The position numbers and the translations under genes are program-made. A stretch of 64,000 bases of DNA from Phaeobacter gallaeciensis. GTDB taxonomy: Bacteria > Pseudomonadota > Alphaproteobacteria > Rhodobacterales > Rhodobacteraceae. How positions within the stretch are numbered: the stretch's first letter is position 1; each line of letters starts with the position of its first letter. The stretch covers positions 1,426,001-1,490,000 of the forward strand of contig NZ_CP015124.1 of assembly GCF_001678945.1 (NCBI RefSeq), given 5' to 3'. This document shows, in pieces, positions 1 through 8,747 of the stretch. A model generated the notes under the pieces. That model was not told where the DNA came from. It did not search any database and saw only the letters and a program-made list of their open reading frames with translations.

Positions 1-338
1 CCCCAGCCCGCGAGGCCGCGCTGGCGCCAACCATCATAATCCGCTGCCTGCCCACGCAGATACAGCATGCCGTTGATGGACGAGCAGCCTCCCAGCACCT
101 TGCCGCGCGGATAGATCAGCGCCCGACCATTCAGCCCCGGGTCGGCCTCTGTGCGATACATCCAGTCGGTGCGCGGGTTGTTGATGCAGTAGAGATATCC
201 CATCGGGATATGCACCCAGTGATAATTGTCACGGCCGCCCGCCTCCAGCAGCAGCACCTGCTTGCCCGCCTCGCTCAGCCGCTTGGCCAGAACACAGCCG
301 GCACTCCCGGCGCCCACGATGATGTAGTCGAACTGCAT
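1..338 (-). CDS. GMC-family flavin oxidoreductase (choline dehydrogenase-like), C-terminal part outside window
   Basis: Only the first 112 codons are inside the window; the gene runs off the left edge. The start at 338 begins MQFDYIIVGAGSAG and follows a GGGGAG ribosome binding site. The GAGSAG dinucleotide-binding motif (about residues 9-14) and the GMC signature near residues 78-97 (PRGKVLGGCSSING) are clear. Family members oxidise alcohols (choline, polyethylene glycol, other primary alcohols) with FAD. The substrate cannot be assigned from this fragment, and no betaine-pathway gene is visible on this side. Confidence 0.88.
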   Translation of the reverse strand, partial: MQFDYIIVGAGSAGCVLAKRLSEAGKQVLLLEAGGRDNYHWVHIPMGYLYCINNPRTDWMYRTEADPGLNGRALIYPRGKVLGGCSSINGMLYLRGQAADYDGWRQRGLAGW

Positions 339-513
339 GATCTGCTCCCCCGTCTTTCCCTCGTCCTCCTGTTGAACCAGAAGCAGGACCGAAATGTAAG
401 ACAAATAAGTCCTCTATGCGCCGATCTGCATTCACAGCACACAACTGTCCGGCCAAACCAGCCAAGCAAGAGGCCCTCCCGCGCCCGCGGGGGCCCCGAC
501 TGCGTCCGCACCC

Positions 514-604
514 CTTGGCAGCCTTGGGCGCGGCAGCGCGCCCAAGGCTGCCACGCCCAACGGGAGGCGGTCTTTTTCAAAAGACCGCCGACGGGCGGGA
601 GCGC
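514..604 (+). repeat. Modular palindromic intergenic repeat, copy 1
   Basis: A perfect 16-bp stem (516-531 with 538-553) is followed by the box GCCCAACGGG (555-564), a second 11-bp stem (566-576 with 579-589) and the box GGGCGGGAG (593-601). The same order recurs at 3412-3481 (reverse), 22721-22803, 30223-30303, 49622-49694 and 59711-59806. This copy is closest in sequence to the one at 59711. It lies just 3' of the Lrp gene. Confidence 0.75.
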
Positions 605-618
605 TACGAAGAGAAAGC

Positions 619-1077
619 TCAGACGGGCAGCGCCGTTGTCTTGAACACCGTGCGCAGAGCGAAACTCGATTGCATCTGCGCCACCCCCGGAAGCCGTGTC
701 AGATGCTGGCGATGGATGCGGGCAAAATCATCGGTATTTTCGGCCACGACCTTCAGGATGTAATCCGCCGATCCCGCCATCAGGTGGCACTCCAGCACAT
801 CCGGGATCCGCGCCACCGCACGTTCAAAAGCATCCAACAGCTCGTCCGCCTGCCCCTGCAGGGTGATCTCCACGAAGACGGTTGTCGGAACGCTCAGCTT
901 GCGGGCGTCCAGCAGGGCGACGTAGTCCTTGATATAGCCCTCAGCCTCCAGCCGCTGCACCCGGCGATGGCAGGCAGATGCGGAAAGGTTCACCCGCTCA
1001 CTCAGATCCGCGTTGGAAATACGGCCCTGCCGTTGGAGGACCTCCAGAATACGACGATCCGTCGAATCAAGAGACAT
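619..1077 (-). CDS. Lrp/AsnC family transcriptional regulator, probable regulator of alanine dehydrogenase
   Basis: A 152-residue protein with an N-terminal winged helix-turn-helix (residues about 4-60, ISNADLSERVNLSASACHRR) and a C-terminal RAM/AsnC effector domain (about 65-140, including LMAGSADYILKV). Length and layout are those of a full Lrp protein. It is divergent from ald with 134 bp between starts, the usual arrangement for an Lrp regulator that senses alanine or a related amino acid and controls alanine dehydrogenase. The ligand is inferred from the neighbour only. Confidence 0.93.
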   Translation of the reverse strand: MSLDSTDRRILEVLQRQGRISNADLSERVNLSASACHRRVQRLEAEGYIKDYVALLDARKLSVPTTVFVEITLQGQADELLDAFERAVARIPDVLECHLMAGSADYILKVVAENTDDFARIHRQHLTRLPGVAQMQSSFALRTVFKTTALPV

Positions 1078-1101
1078 AATTGCGTAGTACCTTGCTCATA
1101 T

Positions 1102-1136
1102 TCCGCATCTATTCGAATTATCTTCGATCCGCATCT
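1102..1136. promoter_or_regulatory. Candidate Lrp operator between lrp-like gene and ald
   Basis: The AT-richer divergent spacer holds a 9-bp direct repeat TCCGCATCT (1102-1110 and 1128-1136), spaced 26 bp start to start, with a palindromic ATTCGAAT (1111-1118) between the copies. Position and spacing suit an Lrp-type multi-site operator. The binding protein is inferred. Confidence 0.45.
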
Positions 1137-1211
1137 TTTTATTTCGCCCAAAAAAGCAGCACATTTCCCAGCAGCGGATCTAGGGTTTTAGTATAGCAGG
1201 GAGGAAGCTAC

Positions 1212-2330
1212 ATGAAAATCGGATGCCCGACTGAAATCAAACCGCAGGAATTTCGCGTCGGCATGACCCCCGACGCGGCCCACGAAGCCATCGCACATGG
1301 CCATGACGTTTTCATCCAGACCGGCGCCGGGGCCGGTGCCGGATACACCGATGCCGACTATGCCGCCGCCGGTGCGACGCTGCTGGAGACGGCCGAAGAA
1401 ATTTTTGCTACCGCAGACATGATCGTCAAGGTCAAGGAACCGCAAGCCGGTGAGCGCAAGATGCTGCGCGAAGGGCAGTTGCTGTTCACCTACCTGCACC
1501 TGGCCCCCGATCCCGAACAGACCCGCGACCTCCTTGCCTCAGGCTGCACCGCGATTGCTTATGAAACCGTCACCGACAGCTTTGGTGGCCTGCCGCTGCT
1601 GGCGCCGATGTCCGAAGTGGCCGGGCGGCTGGCACCGCAGGTCGGTGCATGGACCCTGCAAAAAGCAAATGGCGGCCGCGGCGTCCTGATGGGCGGCGTA
1701 CCCGGCGTCCCTCCGGCAAAGGTGGTGGTGATCGGCGGCGGTGTGGTCGGCACCCATGCGGCCCGCATCGCCTCGGGCATGGGCGGCGATGTCACCGTTC
1801 TGGACCGCTCCCTGCATCGCCTGAAATACCTCGATGATGTATTTGGCCGAGACTTCCGCACCCGCTATTCCACCGCTGCCGCCACCGCCGAACTGGTCCG
1901 CGAGGCCGATCTGGTTGTTGGCGCAGTGCTGGTGCCCGGTGCAGCGGCACCGAAACTGGTCTCCCGCGCGCAACTCAGCGAGATGAAGCCGGGGGCTGTC
2001 CTGGTCGATGTCGCGATCGATCAGGGGGGCTGTTTCGAAACTTCGAAAGCCACCACCCACGCCGACCCGATCTACGAGGTCGATGGCGTGATGCATTACT
2101 GCGTAGCGAACATGCCAGGCGCCGTTGCCCGCACCTCGACCCAGGCTCTGGGCAATGCAACCCTCCCCTTCCTGCTGGCATTGGCGGACAAAGGCTGGAA
2201 ACAGGCCTGCGCCGATGATCCGCATCTTCTGAACGGGCTGAACGTCCATGCGGGCCAGCTGACCTACTATGCCGTCGGCAAGGCGCTGGGGATCGATGTC
2301 GTTTCCCCAGCACTGGCGATCAAATCCTGA
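1212..2330 (+). CDS. ald: Alanine dehydrogenase
   Basis: A 372-residue protein, full length for the family, starting MKIGCPTEIKPQE after GGGAGGAAG. It shows the N-terminal substrate region with the conserved lysine in MIVKVKEPQ (about residue 75) and histidine in YLHLAPD (about 96). The Rossmann segment GGGVVGTHAARIASGMG lies near residue 175. It catalyses NAD-dependent reversible deamination of L-alanine to pyruvate and ammonia in the cytoplasm. Pyruvate supply is also relevant here because taurine:pyruvate transamination, encoded 26 kb away, makes alanine, which Ald can recycle to pyruvate. Regulation by the divergent Lrp protein is likely. Confidence 0.96.
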   Translation: MKIGCPTEIKPQEFRVGMTPDAAHEAIAHGHDVFIQTGAGAGAGYTDADYAAAGATLLETAEEIFATADMIVKVKEPQAGERKMLREGQLLFTYLHLAPDPEQTRDLLASGCTAIAYETVTDSFGGLPLLAPMSEVAGRLAPQVGAWTLQKANGGRGVLMGGVPGVPPAKVVVIGGGVVGTHAARIASGMGGDVTVLDRSLHRLKYLDDVFGRDFRTRYSTAAATAELVREADLVVGAVLVPGAAAPKLVSRAQLSEMKPGAVLVDVAIDQGGCFETSKATTHADPIYEVDGVMHYCVANMPGAVARTSTQALGNATLPFLLALADKGWKQACADDPHLLNGLNVHAGQLTYYAVGKALGIDVVSPALAIKS

Positions 2331-2381
2331 GTTCCGGTCCGCGAACCTGACTGATCATTACGGATTACCCTGCCACATCCT

Positions 2382-2415
2382 CCCCGCCAGCGCCTGCGCA
2401 CTGGCGGGGATTTTT
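2382..2415 (+). terminator. Rho-independent terminator of ald
   Basis: A 9-bp perfect stem CCCCGCCAG/CTGGCGGGG (2382-2390 and 2401-2409) with a 10-nt loop, followed by ATTTTT, 50 nt after the ald stop codon. Confidence 0.85.
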
Positions 2416-2601
2416 ATCTTCCCCTATTCCGCCACCACCAGCCAGGCGACCCTGTGCCGGGTTGCTAAATGCAAACGTGGCCAAGAAATTCCCTGTCAAT
2501 TCAAACAATCTTGATAGTAACAATAAGGCTGAGTCGGAGAATCCGATGTCGACCAAAGCAGGTCCGCGCCGGATGACAGGATTGAAAGAGGATCTATTGG
2601 T

Positions 2602-3411
2602 ATGGAAGAGATGATTGAACAGGCTGGAGCCCTCTGGCCGCTGGCACTGAGCGCTGCCAAGGCGCTTGTTGTTCTTATCCTTGGCTGGGTGGCAGCGGGA
2701 ATGATCAGCAACATTGTGCGCCGCCGCATCAACAAGACACCTCAGATCGATCCGACGCTAGGCAATTTTGCCGCCAGCATGATCCGTTGGGCGCTGCTGG
2801 CTGTGGTGCTGGTTGCGGTTCTCGGGATCTTCGGCATCGAAGCCACCAGTCTTGTCGCCATGCTGGGCGCTGCTACGCTGGCCATCGGTCTGGCCCTACA
2901 AGGCACGCTGAGCGATCTGGCAGCCGGTTTCATGCTGATCCTGTTCCGTCCTTACAAGCTGGGTCAATACGTCGACATCGGCGGCACCGCCGGGACGGTA
3001 AAGGATCTGAACCTTTTTGTGACCGAACTGGCCACTGCGGACAACGTGCAGATCATCATCCCTAATGGTCAAGCCTGGGGATCGATCATCACCAACTTCT
3101 CGGCCCATGACACCCGTCGGGTAGATCTGGTCTTTGGCATCGATTATGGCGACAGCGCCGACAAGGCCAAGGCAATCATCCTGCGACAGGCTGCCGCCGA
3201 TGCACGGGTCATGACCGATCCCGAACCCTGGGTTCGCGTGACCAACCTTGGTGACAGCTCGGTCGATTTGACCGCGCGCCTGTGGTGCAAGGCATCGGAT
3301 TACTGGGAGCTGAAATTCGCCATGACCCAGGCGGTAAAGGAAGCCTTTGACGCCGAAGGCATTTCGATCCCCTACCCGCACAGCGTGGAAATCCAGAAAA
3401 CGGAGGGGTAA
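2602..3411 (+). CDS. Small-conductance mechanosensitive ion channel (MscS family)
   Basis: A 269-residue protein. Three hydrophobic helices occupy about residues 13-36, 58-82 and 86-115. The third is the Gly/Ala-rich pore helix (LGAATLAIGLALQGTLSDL), typical of MscS TM3. It is followed by the beta domain (FRPYKLGQYVDIGGTAGTV) and the alpha/beta C-terminal cage. Its length is close to E. coli MscS (286 aa), so it belongs to the small class. It releases solutes from the cytoplasm on hypo-osmotic shock. It has its own upstream spacer of 271 bp and a strong terminator-like hairpin after it, so it is probably monocistronic. Confidence 0.94.
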   Translation: MEEMIEQAGALWPLALSAAKALVVLILGWVAAGMISNIVRRRINKTPQIDPTLGNFAASMIRWALLAVVLVAVLGIFGIEATSLVAMLGAATLAIGLALQGTLSDLAAGFMLILFRPYKLGQYVDIGGTAGTVKDLNLFVTELATADNVQIIIPNGQAWGSIITNFSAHDTRRVDLVFGIDYGDSADKAKAIILRQAAADARVMTDPEPWVRVTNLGDSSVDLTARLWCKASDYWELKFAMTQAVKEAFDAEGISIPYPHSVEIQKTEG

Positions 3412-3481
3412 GCCTCCCGCCCGTTATCGGGTCTTGCGACCCTCTGCCCGTTGGGCCTGGCGCCCCGCCTTTGGCGGGGCG
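3412..3481 (-). repeat. Modular palindromic intergenic repeat, copy 2 (reverse orientation), also a terminator for the MscS gene
   Basis: Read on the minus strand this holds the stem CGCCCCGCC/GGCGGGGCG (3461-3469 with 3473-3481), the box GCCCAACGGG (3447-3456), the small stem GGGTC/GACCC, and GGGCGGGAG near 3413-3422. It directly follows the stop codon of the MscS gene and lies between convergent genes. The first stem is followed on the plus strand by TTGTTGTTT, so it can also terminate MscS transcription. Confidence 0.7.
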
Positions 3482-3545
3482 TTGTTGTTTCCAGGCCCCC
3501 TGTGCGCCCAATCGCAGACGCCGATGAAGGCAGCCGCGCCGCAGA

Positions 3546-4076
3546 TCAGCTGCCGGACCCCCGGACCATCACGACGGTGGGATCGCCCCGATATACCGCC
3601 GCCTCTTCGCGCATCTCGTAGCCCAGTTTCCGGGCAACGTTCTGTGACACCAGATGTTCCGGGTCGAACAGGCAGACCGTTTCCGACCAGTCCATGCAGC
3701 GATCCGCCCAGTCATGGATAGAGCGCACCGCCTCGGTCGCGATGCCGCGGCCATGGGCATGGGCTGCCAGCACCCAGCCGGCCTCGGGCACACCGTTCAG
3801 CGGCGGAACGATGCCGCGCTTGAAGTCGGAAAACCCGACCTCTCCCAGGAACCGGCCATCGGTGCGATCCGTGACCGCCCAATAGCCAAAACCCATCGCC
3901 TGCCAGTGCCCCATGTTCCGCAAGAGCCGCGCCCACGAGGCTTCTGGGTCAGAGGGAACGCCGCCGATGTATTTCACCACCTCGGGATCACCCCAAAGCG
4001 CGGCCACATCGGGGAAATCCTCAGTCCGGTGCGGACGCAGGATTAGCCGGTCGGTTTCAAGGATGACCTCGCTCAC
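3546..4076 (-). CDS. GNAT family N-acetyltransferase (RimJ/RimL-like)
   Basis: A 176-residue protein of the Acetyltransf_3 type. It starts LETDRLILRPHRTEDF, the usual RimJ/RimL opening, has strand beta-4 around GEVGFSDF, and the acetyl-CoA pyrophosphate loop in HAHGRGIATEAV (about residues 107-118). It would transfer acetyl from acetyl-CoA to an amine, possibly a protein N-terminus or small molecule. Its start overlaps the stop of the upstream ytoQ-like gene by 4 nt (ATGA), so the two are translationally coupled. Substrate unknown. Confidence 0.88.
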   Translation of the reverse strand: MSEVILETDRLILRPHRTEDFPDVAALWGDPEVVKYIGGVPSDPEASWARLLRNMGHWQAMGFGYWAVTDRTDGRFLGEVGFSDFKRGIVPPLNGVPEAGWVLAAHAHGRGIATEAVRSIHDWADRCMDWSETVCLFDPEHLVSQNVARKLGYEMREEAAVYRGDPTVVMVRGSGS

Positions 4077-4522
4077 CCGGGCAGCTTGCCCGTCAGCACA
4101 TAGGTCAGGATTTCCACCACCTGCCGCGGCTCTTCAGCCACCGCCAGCGCGGCGGCGTGCACTTCTTTCAGCGCGTGCTGATGGTCCGGCTGGCTCAGCA
4201 CGATGATCGATTTGCCCAGCGCCGCCGCATAGCCTGCGTCAAAGGCGGCATTCCACTGCTTGTACTTGTCGCCAAAGCGCACGACGACCACATCGGCATC
4301 CTCGATCCCCTTGCGGGTACGGATCGCGTTGACCATGGCCCCTTTGTGATCGTGCCAGTATTTGTTCTCTTCGGCGCCCAAAATGGCCACACCGCAATCA
4401 TCGCTGGCCCCGTGGTCAGTGACCGGGCTGTTGAAAGCCACGTCCAGATCCGCCGCGCCAGTCACGATCTGCTCGCGCCAGTCCGTGTGGATTTCACCCG
4501 AAAGATATACGTTCAAAGTCAT
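4073..4522 (-). CDS. ytoQ: YtoQ family protein
   Basis: A 149-residue protein starting MTLNVYLSGEIHTDWREQI. I chose 4522 because GGAGG lies 5 nt upstream; an in-frame ATG at 4549 would add 9 residues but has no such site. The sequence has a nucleoside 2-deoxyribosyltransferase-like alpha/beta layout (DADVVVVRFGDKYKQWNAAFDAGYAAALGK near residues 75-105), consistent with what I remember of the YtoQ family. The biochemical role is not known to me. It is the first gene of a two-gene unit with the GNAT protein. Confidence 0.85.
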   Translation of the reverse strand: MTLNVYLSGEIHTDWREQIVTGAADLDVAFNSPVTDHGASDDCGVAILGAEENKYWHDHKGAMVNAIRTRKGIEDADVVVVRFGDKYKQWNAAFDAGYAAALGKSIIVLSQPDHQHALKEVHAAALAVAEEPRQVVEILTYVLTGKLPG

Positions 4523-4594
4523 CGCACCCTCCATTCGCTGTTCCGCCATGCTTAGACCGGATCGCCCGAACGGACCAGCCCTGCCCCCGACAGA

Positions 4595-5233
4595 TCACTT
4601 GCGGCGCGCAACCAGAAACCGGTTGGGCGGATCGGCCGGGTAGTTTCCGGTCTCGATGATCTCGAAACCCGCAGCCTCCAGCCGGGCCTGCCAATCGGCG
4701 ACCGACAGGAAATGCACCACCGAGGGCGGCGCCTTGCCGACAAGCCGCATCACCGGAATCGCAACCCGCATCATCAGGCGCTGCAGCGCGCTTTTGCTAT
4801 CGGCCAGGCAGGGCGTTTTCGAGATGAAGGTGCCACCAGGGCGAATGGTCCGGTAGATATGCGCCAAGGCGCCATCCAGATCGCCGATCAGGTGGAACAG
4901 GTTGAATGCCATCACCGCATCAAAGGGTCCCTCGGGCGCATTTGCGATGTCAGAAACGACGAACCGCAGATTGGTGACACCTTCCTCATCCTTCTTGCGC
5001 TGCGCGATGGCGATCATTGAAGGCGCCAGATCGGTGGCAGTATAACAGGCGACCGCCTTCCTGAGGCGCAGCGCGGTGGTTCCGGTGCCGCAGCCCAGTT
5101 CCAGAACCCGGTCGCCCGGATTCAGATAGGCCTGAGTGCGTTCCAACGTATAGTCATAAGCGGCCGGATCCCGGATCTGACTGCGGGCATATTTTTCGGC
5201 AATTCCGTCCCAGAACTGAATTGAGGTCTGCAT
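4595..5233 (-). CDS. Class I SAM-dependent methyltransferase
   Basis: A 212-residue protein with SAM motif I at about residues 44-52 (VLELGCGTGTT), motif II around ATDLAPSMIAIA, motif III/IV FDAVMAFNLFHL and motif V IRPGGTFISKTP. The fold is that of small-molecule methyltransferases (UbiE/ArsM/Tam-like), without a recognisable substrate domain. It is divergent from a LysR regulator, with 85 bp between the starts, suggesting that regulator controls it. Substrate unassigned. Confidence 0.9.
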   Translation of the reverse strand: MQTSIQFWDGIAEKYARSQIRDPAAYDYTLERTQAYLNPGDRVLELGCGTGTTALRLRKAVACYTATDLAPSMIAIAQRKKDEEGVTNLRFVVSDIANAPEGPFDAVMAFNLFHLIGDLDGALAHIYRTIRPGGTFISKTPCLADSKSALQRLMMRVAIPVMRLVGKAPPSVVHFLSVADWQARLEAAGFEIIETGNYPADPPNRFLVARRK

Positions 5234-5274
5234 GGTTTTGTCTCCTTTACGAGGAAACTACGAGAAAGCCACAC

Positions 5275-5300
5275 ATGCAGGAATTGCCGAAATATGCAGG
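5275..5300. promoter_or_regulatory. Candidate LysR operator with direct repeat
   Basis: The 85-bp divergent spacer between the methyltransferase and the LysR gene carries two copies of ATGCAGG (5275-5281 and 5294-5300), 19 bp apart start to start, beside the LysR start. This is a plausible autoregulatory or activation site; no dyad of the classical T-N11-A kind stands out. Confidence 0.3.
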
Positions 5301-5318
5301 CACGATATACGGTAATGT

Positions 5319-6239
5319 ATGACCAGCACCCCAAACACCTTCGACTGGAACCACATCCGCGCCTTTCTCGCCACCGCCGAGACGGGCTCTCTCTCTGCGG
5401 CGGCCCGGCGTCTGAACCTGACACAACCCACGCTGAGCCGTCAGGTAGCTGCGCTGGAAGAAAGCCTTGGACTGATGCTGTTCGAGCGGATCGGCAAATC
5501 TCTGCAGCTGACGCAAGCCGGGGTCGAACTGCTGGAACATACCCGCCCCATGGGTCTGGCAGCGGACCGGATCGCCCTTGCGGCGCTGGGACAATCGGAA
5601 TCCATCACCGGCACCGTCCGGATTACCGCCAGCGATGTTTATTCTGCTTACCTGCTGCCGGATGTGCTGCGGCGGTTGCGCCAGTTGGCGCCGGATCTGC
5701 ACATCGACATCATCGCCTCCAACGACATCCGCGATCTGATGCGCCGCGAGGCGGATATCGCCATCCGCCACGTGCGCCCCGAGCAGCCCGAACTGATCGC
5801 CCGTCTTATCCACGAGGAAACCGCCCGCTTTTATGCCGCTCCGCAATATCTGGCAAAGGCCGGGCGGCCCGAAGACGTCCGAGATCTGAGCAGCCATGAC
5901 TTCATCAGCTTCGGCGATGCAGAAGGGATGGTCGGTCATCTCACGCCCTTGGGGTTTCCCCTGACAAAGCGCAATTTTAGATATGAATCGCAAAGCGGGC
6001 TGGTCGCGTGGGAACTGGTCAAACGGGGGTTCGGCATCGCCCCCATGTCAGATCGCATCGCCCGGCAAACACCCGAGGTCGAGCGGCTCCTGCCGCAGAT
6101 GGAGCCGATCCGGTTCCCCGTCTGGCTGACCACCCACCGGGAGCTGCACACCAGCCGCAAGATCCGCCTGGTATTCGATCTGCTGGCAGAGCACTTTTTT
6201 AAAAAAAATAAGGCCGCGCCCGGATCGGGCACGGCCTGA
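5319..6239 (+). CDS. LysR family transcriptional regulator
   Basis: A 306-residue LysR protein. The N-terminal HTH is at residues about 9-68 (AETGSLSAAARRLNLTQPTLSRQV), followed by the linker helix and the periplasmic-binding-like effector domain. Length is normal. It is divergent from the methyltransferase gene, its likely target. The last dozen codons (from KKNKAAPGSGTA) are encoded by the A-tract and hairpin that form the terminator of the convergent pheT gene, so the C-terminal tail is probably not a functional part of the protein. Confidence 0.93.
   Translation: MTSTPNTFDWNHIRAFLATAETGSLSAAARRLNLTQPTLSRQVAALEESLGLMLFERIGKSLQLTQAGVELLEHTRPMGLAADRIALAALGQSESITGTVRITASDVYSAYLLPDVLRRLRQLAPDLHIDIIASNDIRDLMRREADIAIRHVRPEQPELIARLIHEETARFYAAPQYLAKAGRPEDVRDLSSHDFISFGDAEGMVGHLTPLGFPLTKRNFRYESQSGLVAWELVKRGFGIAPMSDRIARQTPEVERLLPQMEPIRFPVWLTTHRELHTSRKIRLVFDLLAEHFFKKNKAAPGSGTA
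6202..6238 (-). terminator. Rho-independent terminator of pheT, lying inside the end of the LysR gene
   Basis: On the minus strand a 12-bp stem with one mismatch (6227-6238 with 6212-6223, loop 6224-6226) is followed by a run of eight T (6209-6202). It is 26 nt past the pheT stop and overlaps the last codons of the convergent LysR gene. Confidence 0.85.
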
Positions 6240-6264
6240 AATTCCAACCATTCCGCTCAGAAGA

Positions 6265-8661
6265 TCAGCCCCGCAGAATGCCTCCGGTGGCCTTGCTCAC
6301 CTTGGCGATGATCTTCTCGCTCACCGCTTCGATGTCTTTTTCCTTCAGCGTCTTGTCGGTCGGCTGCAGGCGCACGGTGATGGCCAGGGATTTTTTGCCC
6401 TCACCCAGGCTGCCGCCGATGAATTCGTCAAAGACGCGCACGTCCTCGATCAGCGCCTTGTCGGCACCAGCAGCGGCATTGACCAGGGTCAGCGCCTCGA
6501 CACTCTCATCCACCACAAAGGCAAAGTCACGCTCGACCGCCTGCAGGTCGCTGATGTCCAGCGCCGCGCGGGTGGCACCGGATTTACGCGGCAGCGGCAC
6601 CTCGTCCGGCCAGATGGTAAAGGCCACGGCAGGCCCTTTGACGCCCATTTCGCTCAGCGCCTTGGGGTGCAACTCACCAAAGACGCCCAGCACCTTTTTC
6701 GGGCCGAGGCAGATCTTACCGTGACGGCCCGGATGCCACCAGGCATCGCCGCCACGCAGCACCTGCACCTTGGCCGGTGCGCCGATGGCAGCCAGAACCG
6801 CCTCAACATCGGCCTTTGCATCAAAAGTATCGACCGGGCGCGCCGCGCCATGCACATCCTTGGGACCAGTGCGGCCAACCAACAAACCCGAGATCTGTTC
6901 GCGCTGCTCGCCCGGCTCGCCGCCGTGGAACACAGGACCCGCCTCGAACAGGGCTAGATCCATGAAGCCCCGCGCCTGATTGCGCGCGGCGGCCTGCATC
7001 AGACCGGCCAGCAGATCCGGACGCATATGGGACATTTCGGAGGAAATCGGATTGGCCAGCATGGTGGCATCGCTGCCGCCGCCAAACAGCGTCGCAGAGG
7101 CCTTGTCGATGAAGGTGTAGCTGACGATTTCATTGTAACCGAGGCTGGCCGCCGTGCGGCGTGCCATCTGCTGTCGGCGCTGCTGCGGCGTCATCACCGG
7201 CTTGGGGATACCCGGCGTCAGGCGCGCCAGCGGCTTGCCCTGCAGCTTGGTCAGCGAAGCGATACGCGCGACCTCTTCCACCAGATCGGCTTCACCCTGC
7301 ACGTCGGGGCGCCAGCTTGGCACATGGGCCAGGTTGCCCTCCAGCCGGAAGCCAAGGCGGGTCAGGGTCTGACGCTGATCGCTTTCGGGGATATCCATAC
7401 CGACCAGCGACTGCACCCGCTCCGGATCCAGCTTGTAGGCGCGCGAATGATCCGGCACATCGCCTGCGATCACAACTTCGGACGGCTCGCCGCCACACAA
7501 ATCAAGGATCATCTGAGTGGCACGGTGCAGCCCTTCGAGGGTGAATTCCGGGTCAACGCCACGCTCAAAGCGATAGCGCGCGTCCGAATTGATCTTGAGC
7601 GCGCGGCCCGTGGTCGCGATCTGCACGTGATCCCAGAAGGCACTTTCGAGGAAGACATCAACCGTCTCGTCGGTACAGCCGGTCTCCTCACCGCCCATGA
7701 TACCGGCGATGCTTTCGGGGCCATTTTCATCGGAAATCACCATCTGGCCTGCGCCAAGGGTGTATTCCTTTTCATCCAGCGCCAGCAGCGTCTCGCCACC
7801 TTTGGCACGATGCACCCGCAGATCGCCCTGCACCTTCGCGACGTCAAAAACGTGCAGCGGACGGTTCTGATCGAAGGTGAAGAAGTTGGTGATATCCACC
7901 AGCGCCGAAATCGGGCGCAGACCGATGGCTGTCAGCCGGTCCTGCAGCCATTGCGGGCTGGGGCCGTTCTTGACGCCCTTGATCACCCGGCCGGTGAACA
8001 GCGGGCAGCCATCCAGCGTGTCCTCGTCGATGGTCACTTTGACCGGGCTTTCGAAGTCACCCGGGACCGCCTCGTAGTCGTGGGTTTTCAGCGTGCCGAT
8101 CCCGCGCGCCGCCAGATCGCGGGCAATGCCAAAGATACCCAGCGCATCGGGGCGGTTCGGAGTAATGGCGATCTCGATCACCGGATCAACCTTGGCCGGA
8201 TCGTTCTCTGCCAGCCAGTCAATGAAGCGGTCGCCGACCGCGCCCGAAGGCAGCTCGATGATGCCGTCGTGCTCATCGGACAGTTCCAGCTCCCGCTCGG
8301 AGGCCATCATGCCGAAGGATTCGACACCGCGGATCTTGCCGACGCCGATGGTGATATCCAGACCCGGCACATACATGCCCGGTTTGCAGACCACCACGGT
8401 GATGCCCTCCCGAGCATTGGGCGCGCCGCAGACGATCTGCATCTCACCTTCGTCGGTGTCCACCTTGCAGACACGCAGTTTATCCGCATCAGGATGCTTC
8501 TCCGCGTGTTTGACATAGCCCAGGGTAAAATCCTTGAGCCGGTCGGCGGGGTTCGAGACCTCTTCGACTTCCAGTCCCAGGTCGGTCAGGGCCTCGGTGA
8601 TCTCCGCAACGGAGGCATCGGTATCAAGGTGGTCTTTCAGCCAGGAGAGAGTGAATTTCAT
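6265..8661 (-). CDS. pheT: Phenylalanine--tRNA ligase beta subunit
   Basis: A 798-residue protein, full length. Order of domains: N-terminal B1, tRNA-binding OB domain (about 40-150, HPDADKLRVCKVDTDEGE and IVCGAPNAREG), B3/4 editing domain (about 210-380), B5 (about 400-470), catalytic-like core, and C-terminal anticodon-binding FDX-ACB domain ending ITVRLQPTDKTLKEKDIE. It pairs with PheS as an alpha2-beta2 enzyme that charges tRNA-Phe in the cytoplasm. It lies 146 bp downstream of pheS on the same strand, with two strong hairpins in the gap. Confidence 0.98.
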   Translation of the reverse strand: MKFTLSWLKDHLDTDASVAEITEALTDLGLEVEEVSNPADRLKDFTLGYVKHAEKHPDADKLRVCKVDTDEGEMQIVCGAPNAREGITVVVCKPGMYVPGLDITIGVGKIRGVESFGMMASERELELSDEHDGIIELPSGAVGDRFIDWLAENDPAKVDPVIEIAITPNRPDALGIFGIARDLAARGIGTLKTHDYEAVPGDFESPVKVTIDEDTLDGCPLFTGRVIKGVKNGPSPQWLQDRLTAIGLRPISALVDITNFFTFDQNRPLHVFDVAKVQGDLRVHRAKGGETLLALDEKEYTLGAGQMVISDENGPESIAGIMGGEETGCTDETVDVFLESAFWDHVQIATTGRALKINSDARYRFERGVDPEFTLEGLHRATQMILDLCGGEPSEVVIAGDVPDHSRAYKLDPERVQSLVGMDIPESDQRQTLTRLGFRLEGNLAHVPSWRPDVQGEADLVEEVARIASLTKLQGKPLARLTPGIPKPVMTPQQRRQQMARRTAASLGYNEIVSYTFIDKASATLFGGGSDATMLANPISSEMSHMRPDLLAGLMQAAARNQARGFMDLALFEAGPVFHGGEPGEQREQISGLLVGRTGPKDVHGAARPVDTFDAKADVEAVLAAIGAPAKVQVLRGGDAWWHPGRHGKICLGPKKVLGVFGELHPKALSEMGVKGPAVAFTIWPDEVPLPRKSGATRAALDISDLQAVERDFAFVVDESVEALTLVNAAAGADKALIEDVRVFDEFIGGSLGEGKKSLAITVRLQPTDKTLKEKDIEAVSEKIIAKVSKATGGILRG

Positions 8662-8747
8662 ATCTCAGCGCCCTTTTGGCAAATCGGTTGACTGGCGGCC
8701 CGGCACTCCATTTCTGGCAGCGCGCCCGGCCCGGGGTGGGTGCGGAA

